Positions 25,178 through 32,930 of a stretch of 64,000 nucleotides of DNA are shown here, piece by piece. How positions within the stretch are numbered: position 1 is the stretch's first letter; every line of letters begins with the position of its first letter. The notes below the pieces were generated by a model that saw nothing but the letters and a program-made list of their open reading frames with translations, was not told the origin of the DNA and did no database searches. Where the stretch lies: positions 62,001 through 126,000 of the forward strand of contig NZ_JAAJBV010000005.1 of assembly GCF_011392075.1 (NCBI RefSeq), read 5' to 3'. The position numbers and the translations under genes were made by a program. Source of the DNA: Flavobacterium celericrescens. Lineage in GTDB: Bacteria > Bacteroidota > Bacteroidia > Flavobacteriales > Flavobacteriaceae.

Positions 25178-25233
25178 AACCGAGACCAATTGCCCAGAGT
25201 TGTCGCTGCCCGCTTTTGGTTTCGGTTTTTTCA
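25178..25233 (+). terminator. Hairpin between norB and norQ, possible attenuator
   Basis: AACCGAGACCAA pairs imperfectly with TTGGTTTCGGTT around 26 nt, followed by TTTTTTC. It could reduce transcription into norQD relative to norCB, setting subunit stoichiometry. Confidence 0.55.
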
Positions 25234-25246
25234 AAAATAAATTGCC

Positions 25247-26032
25247 ATGATAGTAGCAGAAAAAACCATATTTTATAAAGCAGTAGGTTCTGAAATTGAA
25301 ATTTTCAATCAAATCAACCAATTGCGATTGCCTTTATTATTGAAAGGTCCAACAGGTTCTGGAAAGTCCCGTTTTATCGAATATATGGCGAATGAAGTTA
25401 ACAAAACATTAGTCACCGTAAGTTGTCACGAAGAAACTTCAGCAACCGATTTAATTGGACGTTTCATCATCAAAGGAGCCGAAACCATTTGGATTGACGG
25501 ACCTTTATCCATAGCAGTAAAAAACGGATATATTTTATATTTAGATGAGGTTGCCGAAGCGCGTCCTGATGTCATCGTAGCCATTCATTCCTTAACCGAT
25601 CATAGAAGAGAACTTTTCATTGATAAATTAGGAGAAACCATCAAAGCACATCCCGATTTTCTTTTGGTAGCTTCGTTTAATCCAGGATATCAAAAAGGAT
25701 TCAAAGAATTAAAACCTTCTACTCGTCAACGATTTGTAGCACTTTCCTTCGATTATCCAAATCCAAAAATAGAAGCCGAAATTTTAATTAATGAAACCGG
25801 AATTCAAGCCGATATTGCTCAAAAGTTAGTCGCAATCGGAACAAAAATTAGAAATCTTACCGAGTTAGGTCTAACCGAAACCGTTTCCACTCGATTATTA
25901 GTGGACGCCGCGAAACTTATCAATAATGGATTACCAAAACGATTAGCCGTTCACGTTGCCGTTGTAGAACCTTTAACAGACGAGCAAGAAACCATTCAAG
26001 CTTTAAACGATTTGTGCGATTTAATGATTTAA
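25247..26032 (+). CDS. norQ: MoxR-type AAA ATPase NorQ
   Basis: 261 residues. Walker A GPTGSGKS (about 34-41), Walker B ILYLDEV (about 92-98), sensor 1 VASFNPGYQ. It pairs with a VWA protein (NorD) downstream, the usual pair that inserts FeB into NorB. The 105-bp gap before it contains a hairpin. Confidence 0.9.
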   Translation: MIVAEKTIFYKAVGSEIEIFNQINQLRLPLLLKGPTGSGKSRFIEYMANEVNKTLVTVSCHEETSATDLIGRFIIKGAETIWIDGPLSIAVKNGYILYLDEVAEARPDVIVAIHSLTDHRRELFIDKLGETIKAHPDFLLVASFNPGYQKGFKELKPSTRQRFVALSFDYPNPKIEAEILINETGIQADIAQKLVAIGTKIRNLTELGLTETVSTRLLVDAAKLINNGLPKRLAVHVAVVEPLTDEQETIQALNDLCDLMI

Positions 26033-26043
26033 AGATTTGAGAT

Positions 26044-27810
26044 ATGGGCTTAGAATTAGACGAAATTATCTATAAAAAAGTACTCAAGTACTTTAAAAAT
26101 AAACGACTCAATGATGCCGAAATTCTGAGCCGTCAAATCAATTTGTCTGACATCAAACCGCGATTGACTCTTTTTGCTAGAGCAATTTGTGGTGCACCAA
26201 TCGATATTTTTCCAGCCGAACGCGAAGGCGGTTACAAAAACAAAAACTTCTTTCTTCCCATAAATTGTTCGCTTTTCCCAACAAAAGAGGAAAATCTGAA
26301 ATTCTATTTTTTCAGAACAGTGTATTTGAGTATTCAGAAACAACTGAATTTGAATTGGGATAACCAAGATAATTCACCAGAACTTTCTTTGGAAAAAGCC
26401 TTTGAAACAGCACCATTAGTTATTGGAAAAATGTTTGAAAATTATCTATCCATGCAAGAGTTTTATTATGATGCGGTACCAAAATTACCCGTTAATAAAA
26501 AAGACCAATCTATTGATTATTCTTGGTTGTACGGAAAATGGATGAAAAACACACCCGAAATTGAAGACGATAATGTATTGCAAAATTTCGATGACAATAC
26601 TAAGAAAATAAAAAACAATGTAGTAGCCGAAACTACGCTTCATGCGAAAGCTGTTGAAGAAATTGAATCACTTACTATCGACAAAAAACAACAAGAAGAT
26701 TATGTGTTAATGCACAGTTTCGAGAAAATTGAAACTGCAGAAGAATTCAACGGAAATTGGCGCGATTTTGATGGAAAAGATGATTTAAAAGACCATCAAG
26801 AAGCTTTGGAAGAAATGAACATGAAGTTTACGGTTCGTGTTGATGATGTGGTGCATTCTGTATATCAAGCGGATTTTGTTGAAAATACTTCCATTGCCGA
26901 AAGTGCTGAGGTCGATGAAAAAGGGTTTCATCTAAAATATGACGAGTGGGATTTCAAAAAACGAAATTACTTGACTAATTTCTGTAAAGTTTATCCGAAA
27001 ACCCAACTCAAAACCCACGCAACTTATTATAAAAATACGATGGCGAAGTACAAAACCACTTTAAATGGTTTACGAAAAATGCTTACCAGCGTGAATAATA
27101 AAATGCAACAACAACGAAGACAATTACAAGGTGACGCTTTCGATTTAGACGCGTTAACCGATTTATATACCGACATTCATTCAGGAAAATCACCTGACGA
27201 ACGCATTTATTTGTCTCAAAGAAAGAAAAACAAAGACCTTGCAATTTTAGTTTTGTTAGACATTAGTCTCTCAAGCGATGGTTATGCCGCAGGAAATCGT
27301 GTGATTGATGTAGAAAAAGAAGTTTCCATTTTATTTGGCGAAATTCTGCATGAGTTTGACATCGATTTTGCGATTGACGGATTTTATTCCAAAACCAGAA
27401 ATTTCACGACTTATCTCACTTTGAAAGATTTCAACGAAAGTTGGAACAAAGCCAAACATAAAATCGGAGCCGTTGAACCTAATGGTTATACTCGAATTGG
27501 TCCCGCTTTACGTCACGCTGGCGCACGAATGGATCAATTGGATGCCAAAAACAAATGGATTATCGTGCTTTCCGATGGAAAACCAAATGATTACGATAAA
27601 TACGAAGGTCAACACGGAATTCAAGACATCAAGCAAGCGTTGCGAGAATTGAATGAGAGAAAAATCAATTCGTATGCCTTAGCCATTGAAGCGCAAGCCA
27701 AATATTATTTGCCGCAAATGTTCGGTCAAAATCATTATCAAATATTAACGTCTCCTGAAGCTTTACTAAAATCATTGGTAAAACTTTATGAGAAAATCAA
27801 ACATCAATAA
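26044..27810 (+). CDS. norD: VWA-domain protein NorD
   Basis: 588 residues. The C-terminal von Willebrand A domain carries a MIDAS DISLSSDG motif (about 409-416) and the later Thr in GYTRIGPALRHAGARM and Asp in VLSDGKPNDYDKY. The N-terminal 400 residues are charged and NorD-like. It is the partner of NorQ in nitric oxide reductase maturation. Confidence 0.9.
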   Translation: MGLELDEIIYKKVLKYFKNKRLNDAEILSRQINLSDIKPRLTLFARAICGAPIDIFPAEREGGYKNKNFFLPINCSLFPTKEENLKFYFFRTVYLSIQKQLNLNWDNQDNSPELSLEKAFETAPLVIGKMFENYLSMQEFYYDAVPKLPVNKKDQSIDYSWLYGKWMKNTPEIEDDNVLQNFDDNTKKIKNNVVAETTLHAKAVEEIESLTIDKKQQEDYVLMHSFEKIETAEEFNGNWRDFDGKDDLKDHQEALEEMNMKFTVRVDDVVHSVYQADFVENTSIAESAEVDEKGFHLKYDEWDFKKRNYLTNFCKVYPKTQLKTHATYYKNTMAKYKTTLNGLRKMLTSVNNKMQQQRRQLQGDAFDLDALTDLYTDIHSGKSPDERIYLSQRKKNKDLAILVLLDISLSSDGYAAGNRVIDVEKEVSILFGEILHEFDIDFAIDGFYSKTRNFTTYLTLKDFNESWNKAKHKIGAVEPNGYTRIGPALRHAGARMDQLDAKNKWIIVLSDGKPNDYDKYEGQHGIQDIKQALRELNERKINSYALAIEAQAKYYLPQMFGQNHYQILTSPEALLKSLVKLYEKIKHQ

Positions 27811-27811
27811 A

Positions 27812-28783
27812 ATGGCAACATCAGAAACTCATACAAACGTGATTGAAGGACATCCCATTCATACTTATTTCGTAGAGACCGATTTGATTCATCAATTATT
27901 GGAAGAATTAAATGCCATTAATCCAAAAGAAGAATTTCAGAAATTTTACAATGTATTCAATCATTTAGCAACCGTTGAACGACGTTTTGAAAGAAAAGAA
28001 AATCAATTATTTCCGTTTTTAGAACAAAAAGGTTGGACAGGACCATCTCGAAATATGTGGTCGTTTCACGATACGATTAGAGAAATGTTTCGCATTGTTA
28101 GAAAAAATTTGGAAGACCAAGATTTTACTTCAGCCAAGCACAATACCAATCTAATCTCTCAAAGTTTATATCGTTTATTAGATGTTGAAGAAAACGTATT
28201 GTTTCCAAATGCATTAGATATGTTATCAGATGAAGATTGGATTAAAATGCGAAAAGGAGAAGACGAAATTGGTTGGATGTTATCAGAAGCTCCACCAAAA
28301 TTCCCAAAAGAATCTGAATACATTCATCCTTCTCAAGATACAGAACGCAGGACCGATGTTGTTTTCAACGAAAATGCAGCGCATTACGATGAAGGTTTCA
28401 TGACAGTTGAACAAGTAAATCTACTTTTCAAAACCTTACCCATCGATTTAACTTATGTAGATGAAAATGATAAAGTAATTTTCTACAATCGTGGTGAAGA
28501 ACGTGTTTTCCCAAGAAGTGCTGGAATTATTGGTAGGGAAGTTCGTTTTTGTCATCCGCCTAAAAGTGTGGATACCGTTTTGCAAATTTTAGAAGCGTTT
28601 AGAAAAGGCGAACAAAACGAAGCTTCTTTCTGGATTAACTACAGAGAACGCCTGATTTACATTCGCTATTTTGCAGTTCGTGATGCTCAAAAACATTATA
28701 AAGGCGTAATCGAAATGTCACAGGACATCACCGATATCAAGCAAATTAATGGTGAAAAACGATTATTAGAATGGAATAATTAA
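27812..28783 (+). CDS. Hemerythrin domain plus PAS domain protein
   Basis: 323 residues from ATG 27812, 1 bp after norD; an upstream start at 27788 would lie inside norD. Residues about 10-150 are a hemerythrin four-helix bundle (HPIHTYFVETDLIHQLL, VERRFERKENQLFPFLE, WSFHDTIREMFRI, VEENVLFPNAL). Residues 200-320 are a PAS domain of the DUF438 type. It is likely a di-iron NO or O2 binding protein and part of the nor operon. It has no output domain, so sensing or NO scavenging are equally possible. Confidence 0.85.
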   Translation: MATSETHTNVIEGHPIHTYFVETDLIHQLLEELNAINPKEEFQKFYNVFNHLATVERRFERKENQLFPFLEQKGWTGPSRNMWSFHDTIREMFRIVRKNLEDQDFTSAKHNTNLISQSLYRLLDVEENVLFPNALDMLSDEDWIKMRKGEDEIGWMLSEAPPKFPKESEYIHPSQDTERRTDVVFNENAAHYDEGFMTVEQVNLLFKTLPIDLTYVDENDKVIFYNRGEERVFPRSAGIIGREVRFCHPPKSVDTVLQILEAFRKGEQNEASFWINYRERLIYIRYFAVRDAQKHYKGVIEMSQDITDIKQINGEKRLLEWNN

Positions 28784-28793
28784 TTGAAAATTT

Positions 28794-29456
28794 ATGAGAA
28801 TTATAGGTACGCTTTTATTCAGCATTTTTATCATTGTTATTTTTTCGTGTGAAACAACAGAGCATCATCATGTTCCAAAAACGGCAAATGAAGCTTTCAA
28901 AGAACTAATGGAAGGAAACCAGCGTTATGTTAATAATGTATCCATACATCATGATTTTATTGATGAAGCGCATCATTTTGAAAAAGACCAACATCCGCAC
29001 ACTTTTGTGTTGTCTTGTATCGATTCTCGCGTGCCGCCTGAAATTGTTTTTGATCAAGGAATAGGAAATTTATTTGTAGCAAGAGTTGCTGGAAACATAG
29101 AAGATCCAAACATTTTAGGAAGTATGGAATATGCCGTTCAAGTAAAAGGAACCAAATTGTTGGTGGTGTTAGGACATTCCAATTGTGGTGCAGTTCAAGG
29201 AGCAATTGATAATGTGAATTTGGGACATTTAACACAATTAACCAATCAAATCAAAGTGGCATTTAGTAATCACAGAACCTATCCATTACCCGAACATTTA
29301 TCAGATGAAACAGGTCGATTGAACGTGCTTTCCACCATAGAACACATTCTCTCATCAAGCAAAATTATTAGAGATTTGGTCAATCAGAAGAAAATAAAAA
29401 TAGTAGGAACATTTTACGATTTACACACAGGTAAAGTCGAATTATTACAATTATGA
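28794..29456 (+). CDS. Beta-carbonic anhydrase, lipoprotein
   Basis: 220 residues. Lipobox IIVIFSC (Cys19), so it is exported, unusual for a beta-class enzyme. Zinc ligands and active-site residues are present: SCIDSRVPPE (Cys, Asp-Arg pair) and LGHSNCGAV (His, Cys). It interconverts CO2 and bicarbonate, here in the periplasm. It sits inside the nor operon and its stop overlaps the next gene (ATGA). NO reduction consumes protons, so pH or proton supply is one idea; this is inference. Confidence 0.9.
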   Translation: MRIIGTLLFSIFIIVIFSCETTEHHHVPKTANEAFKELMEGNQRYVNNVSIHHDFIDEAHHFEKDQHPHTFVLSCIDSRVPPEIVFDQGIGNLFVARVAGNIEDPNILGSMEYAVQVKGTKLLVVLGHSNCGAVQGAIDNVNLGHLTQLTNQIKVAFSNHRTYPLPEHLSDETGRLNVLSTIEHILSSSKIIRDLVNQKKIKIVGTFYDLHTGKVELLQL

Positions 29457-30022
29457 ACCATACAAAATCAATATATTATCCGCCAGGAGGCATTTTAATT
29501 TGGATTATCATTTATTTGGAACTCATCACTTTCGGAATGGCGATTTTAGCCTTAGCCTATTACGGTTCGGAAGAGCGTGAATTATTTCACAACAGTAGTT
29601 TAAAACTGAATAAAACAATTGGAACAATAAACACTATTTTGTTGTTAACTAGCGGATTTTTTGTAGCCAAAGGAATCCGTTTTTTTAAAACTGCTAACAT
29701 CAAAAATACATTGTTTTATTTCAATTGGGCAATGCTGGGAGGTCTTGGATTTTTAGTTTTAAAATCATTCGAATATTACGAAAAATTAGAAGCCGGATTG
29801 CATATGGATTACAATTCGTTTTTTAGATTTTATTGGTTATTAACGGGTTTTCATTTTATACATGTTTTGGTGGGATTGGTAATTTTATTGGTAATTACAT
29901 TTTCCATCAAAAAAAAACAAACTGTAGCATCCTTTGAAGACATCGAAGCAAGTGCTAGTTTTTGGCACATGTGCGATTTAATTTGGTTGCTTTTATTTCC
30001 GGTACTTTATTTACTTTTTTAA
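29453..30022 (+). CDS. norE: Cytochrome oxidase subunit III-like protein, NorE
   Basis: 189 residues with five predicted membrane helices and the subunit III phrase FYWLLTGFHFIHVLVGLVIL near 122-141 and a conserved ASFWHMCDLIWLLLFP end. In nor operons this is NorE. Its role is accessory; it is not required for the catalytic core. Confidence 0.85.
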   Translation: MNHTKSIYYPPGGILIWIIIYLELITFGMAILALAYYGSEERELFHNSSLKLNKTIGTINTILLLTSGFFVAKGIRFFKTANIKNTLFYFNWAMLGGLGFLVLKSFEYYEKLEAGLHMDYNSFFRFYWLLTGFHFIHVLVGLVILLVITFSIKKKQTVASFEDIEASASFWHMCDLIWLLLFPVLYLLF

Positions 30023-30032
30023 ATGTTAGATT

Positions 30033-30272
30033 ATGAAAGAAACTATTTCTTCTACGTTTATTTTGTTGTTGACACTAACTGTAATCGCTGCTTTTTTAGC
30101 ATTAAATGTAAGTGCAGAAATTATGACAACAACGGTTGTGACTTTAGCTTTAATTAAATTTTGGTTAGTAGCTTTTCAGTTTATGGAATTAAAAAAAGCA
30201 CATTCTTTTTGGAAATATTTGATATTAGGTTTTGGTGGTTTAATGGGAGTCATTTTAGTGATTTTGCTCTAA
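30033..30272 (+). CDS. norF: Small membrane protein, COX4/NorF-like
   Basis: 79 residues with three membrane helices and the WLVAFQFMELKKAHSFWKYL motif of prokaryotic cytochrome oxidase subunit IV. Directly follows norE, as NorF does. Confidence 0.75.
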   Translation: MKETISSTFILLLTLTVIAAFLALNVSAEIMTTTVVTLALIKFWLVAFQFMELKKAHSFWKYLILGFGGLMGVILVILL

Positions 30273-30292
30273 ATTCTTCCAATTTTCAAAGC

Positions 30293-30306
30293 ATGATAAT
30301 AATCAT
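30293..30306 (+). promoter_or_regulatory. Anaerobic box before the 596-residue unknown protein
   Basis: ATGAT-AATA-ATCAT. TTTATTTG ends at 30336, 36.5 bp from the centre. The predicted transcript start near 30343 rules out the upstream start codon at 30334. Confidence 0.78.
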
Positions 30307-30393
30307 AAATTAATCTTAAGGATTGTATTTTATTTGTCACTATTTATTTTGTTAAGAGATAAATGGAATGCAGAAATTAACAAAGAAAACAAT

Positions 30394-32184
30394 ATGACTT
30401 TACAAAAAAATACACATACTTTTCACATTCCTGTTATGGGATTGGCTTTCACAATTGATAGTCCAGTACGAGTGGCACAATATGGGATTGATTCTGTAAT
30501 CTCTATCATGGATGATGATTTGATTGAAAAAATGACCGCTTTTTATGCCGAAAAATTCAAGCAACCTTATGAAGAAATCTCGCAAAAAGTTGAAGACTTT
30601 AGAGCAAAAAGAATTACCAATTATTTGAATTTACTCGATACAGTTGTTACTCAAAAGTTCGAATGCTTCAAATCGGAATTGATTGAAAAAAGAACGCAAT
30701 TAGAAGATTTTATTGCCATTTTGCCAACAACTTCCGAATTAAAAATCAAATTAGAACATTTAATCGATTCTGGAAAAAACAATATGATGGAATTAAAAAC
30801 CATCTTAGATCATCATTTTGCACCAGGTAGTATCGATGTCAATATCATGACAAAAATTGATAAAGATAATTTTAGTGATGATGAACAATTACCTGTAATG
30901 TACAACGATGCGCATGCTGCTTTGAGAGGTTTTGTAAACAGTACCACAAATTCATCCGTAGTTTTTTCTGCCGGAATGAATCCAAGATTGTACAGTTATA
31001 TGGAAACTTTCGATGCTTTTTATTCCAATGCAAACGGACAATTTCAAAAAAAAATCATTTTGAAAGTAAGCGATTTTCGTTCGGCGATGATTCAAGGAAA
31101 TTTTCTAGCTAAAAAAGGACTTTGGGTTTCAGAATATAGAATAGAATCAGGTTTAAATTGTGGTGGACACGCATTTGCTACTGATGGATTTCTATTAGGT
31201 CCAATTTTAGAAGAATTCAAAAATAAAAAAGACGAGTTAATTCAATCGGCTTATTCGCTATTGACAAATGCTTTAACGTCTAAAAATAAAGAAGTTCCAA
31301 ACGAACCACCTGTTTTAAAAATAACAGTTCAAGGCGGAGTTGGAACTGCGGAAGAGCATCAGTTTTTATTAGACCATTATCAGGTAGACGCTGTGGGTTG
31401 GGGTTCTCCGTTTCTTTTAGTTCCAGAAGCGACTTCAGTTGATGTTGAAACCAGAAAATTATTAGCCGATGCCAAAGAAAAAGATTTGTATTTGAGTAAT
31501 ATTTCACCACTCGGAGTTCCTTTCAACACGATTAAAGGCATGACGAATGATTTCTATAAAAGTCAACGTATCGCTTCAGGAAAAGCAGGAAGTGCGTGTC
31601 CGAAAAAATATTTAGCACTAAGCAAAGAATACAAAAAAGAAGGCACTTGTACCGCATCTAAAAAACATCAAGACAAGAAATTAGATGAATTAGAAGCAAA
31701 ACGCAATAGCATTTCATTCGAAGCTTACACTAAAGAATACGATTCAATCACAGAAAAATCATGTTTGTGCGTGGGATTAGCAAATGCAAGTCATATCGAA
31801 TTAGGAATTCCAATTAAAGGTCAAGCACAAGGTGTTGTTGTTTGTCCAGGTCCAAACATGGCTTATTTTTCTAGAGAATTTTCATTGAAAGAGATGATTC
31901 AACACATTTACGGCAAAAAAGAAATCGAAAATCACACCGATAGACCTAATATGTTTGTAAAAGAATTAGGCTTGTATGTTTCGTATTTGTTAAATCAAAT
32001 AAATGAAGTTTTCGAAATTACGCCACAGCAAATCAAAAAATGGGAAACTTTTAAAACGAATCTTTTAAATGGAATTGATTATTACAAATCTATTTTTCAA
32101 GAAAAGAATTCCAAAATTCAAAACGATATTTTACAATTGGAATTACAATTAAACAAATTAGAATTTAATACAATTTCTGTCTAA
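30394..32184 (+). CDS. Conserved unknown protein, possible FMN-type TIM barrel, Cys-rich C-terminal half
   Basis: 596 residues from ATG 30394; the -7 element overlaps the alternative start at 30334. The start (FHIPVMGLAFTIDSPVRVAQ) and KITVQGGVGTAEEH (309-322) followed by VGWGSPFLLVPEA (334-346) resemble the phosphate-binding end of FMN TIM barrels such as glutamate synthase or nitropropane dioxygenase. This is tentative. Six cysteines are prominent (Cys256, 402, 419, 457, 459, 484), including KSCLCVG and VVVCPGP, and could bind a metal or Fe-S cluster. No signal peptide. It has its own anaerobic promoter between the nor and nos operons, with terminator after it. Confidence 0.7.
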   Translation: MTLQKNTHTFHIPVMGLAFTIDSPVRVAQYGIDSVISIMDDDLIEKMTAFYAEKFKQPYEEISQKVEDFRAKRITNYLNLLDTVVTQKFECFKSELIEKRTQLEDFIAILPTTSELKIKLEHLIDSGKNNMMELKTILDHHFAPGSIDVNIMTKIDKDNFSDDEQLPVMYNDAHAALRGFVNSTTNSSVVFSAGMNPRLYSYMETFDAFYSNANGQFQKKIILKVSDFRSAMIQGNFLAKKGLWVSEYRIESGLNCGGHAFATDGFLLGPILEEFKNKKDELIQSAYSLLTNALTSKNKEVPNEPPVLKITVQGGVGTAEEHQFLLDHYQVDAVGWGSPFLLVPEATSVDVETRKLLADAKEKDLYLSNISPLGVPFNTIKGMTNDFYKSQRIASGKAGSACPKKYLALSKEYKKEGTCTASKKHQDKKLDELEAKRNSISFEAYTKEYDSITEKSCLCVGLANASHIELGIPIKGQAQGVVVCPGPNMAYFSREFSLKEMIQHIYGKKEIENHTDRPNMFVKELGLYVSYLLNQINEVFEITPQQIKKWETFKTNLLNGIDYYKSIFQEKNSKIQNDILQLELQLNKLEFNTISV

Positions 32185-32237
32185 AAGATAATTACTTAAT
32201 AATGAGGGTTATTTAATTTTTATAAGTAGGTTTTTGC

Positions 32238-32276
32238 AAAAGGCTGTTTTCATTTTTTGGAAACAGCCTTTTTTTT
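32238..32276 (+). terminator. Terminator after the 596-residue protein
   Basis: AAAAGGCTGTTT and AAACAGCCTTTT stem with an 11-nt loop and T-run. Confidence 0.85.
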
Positions 32277-32295
32277 GTTCAACAATTGTTAATAA

Positions 32296-32315
32296 TAAAG
32301 ATAAAAATATCCTTT
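32296..32315. promoter_or_regulatory. AAAGGAT-N6-ATCCTTT type palindrome at the nosZ cytochrome
   Basis: TAAAGAT-AAAAAT-ATCCTTT, arms imperfect on the left. Here it lies upstream of the anaerobic box, unlike at nirK and norC. Confidence 0.45.
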
Positions 32316-32318
32316 TTT

Positions 32319-32332
32319 ATGATTGTAATCAT
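32319..32332 (+). promoter_or_regulatory. Anaerobic box before the cytochrome-nosZ operon
   Basis: ATGAT-TGTA-ATCAT. The -7 element TAAATTTG (32355-32362) ends 36.5 bp from the centre. Confidence 0.82.
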
Positions 32333-32389
32333 ACTTTTAAAGCATTCAATTTCATAAATTTGTAGTAATAATTTTAATATTAAAATATC

Positions 32390-32869
32390 ATGAACAAATC
32401 AATTTTACTTGTTTTATCTCTTGCTTTAGCTGTAGCATGTGGTAAAAAAGAAGCATCTGCTGAAGACAATTATCAGCCAGGTGGAGGTGAAGCAACAACA
32501 GAAGCTGCTGATCCAGCATCGTATGATCCAAAACGTGGTGAAGGAAAATTTGACACAGTTGAATTAGGAGCTACATTAGACCAAGCTTTAGCGAAAAAAG
32601 GAGAAGAAGTAGCGGGTGTAAAATGTGCATCATGTCACAAAACAACAGATGAAAAATTAGTTGGACCAGGTTGGAAAGGGGTTACTGAAAGAAGAAAACC
32701 AGAATGGATTATGAATTTTATAACTAATCCTGATCCAATGATTGACAAAGATCCAGAAGTACAAGCGCAATTGGAAATTTGTTTGGTTCGTATGCCTAAC
32801 CAAGGTGTTTCTGATGACGAAGCTAGAGGAATTCTTGAGTATATGCGTAAAAATGACGGTGTGAAATAA
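32390..32869 (+). CDS. Monoheme cytochrome c lipoprotein of the nos operon
   Basis: 159 residues. Lipobox LALAVAC (Cys17), an acidic linker, and one cytochrome c domain with CASCH (about 82-86). LVGPGWKGV and VRMPNQGVSDDEA (Met ligand candidate) fit class I. It probably donates electrons to NosZ, as the small cytochromes of clade II nos clusters are thought to do. It is 61 bp ahead of nosZ, with which it shares the promoter. Confidence 0.9.
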   Translation: MNKSILLVLSLALAVACGKKEASAEDNYQPGGGEATTEAADPASYDPKRGEGKFDTVELGATLDQALAKKGEEVAGVKCASCHKTTDEKLVGPGWKGVTERRKPEWIMNFITNPDPMIDKDPEVQAQLEICLVRMPNQGVSDDEARGILEYMRKNDGVK

Positions 32870-32930
32870 ACATAAAAGGGTATTGTGTTAAGTGAAAGTA
32901 ATACGATACCTTAATTTAACTACATATATC

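Noticed and set aside
30334..30393. N-terminal extension of the 596-residue protein
   Set aside because: The start codon at 30334 overlaps the -7 promoter element and precedes the expected transcript start; ATG 30394 fits the conserved sequence start.
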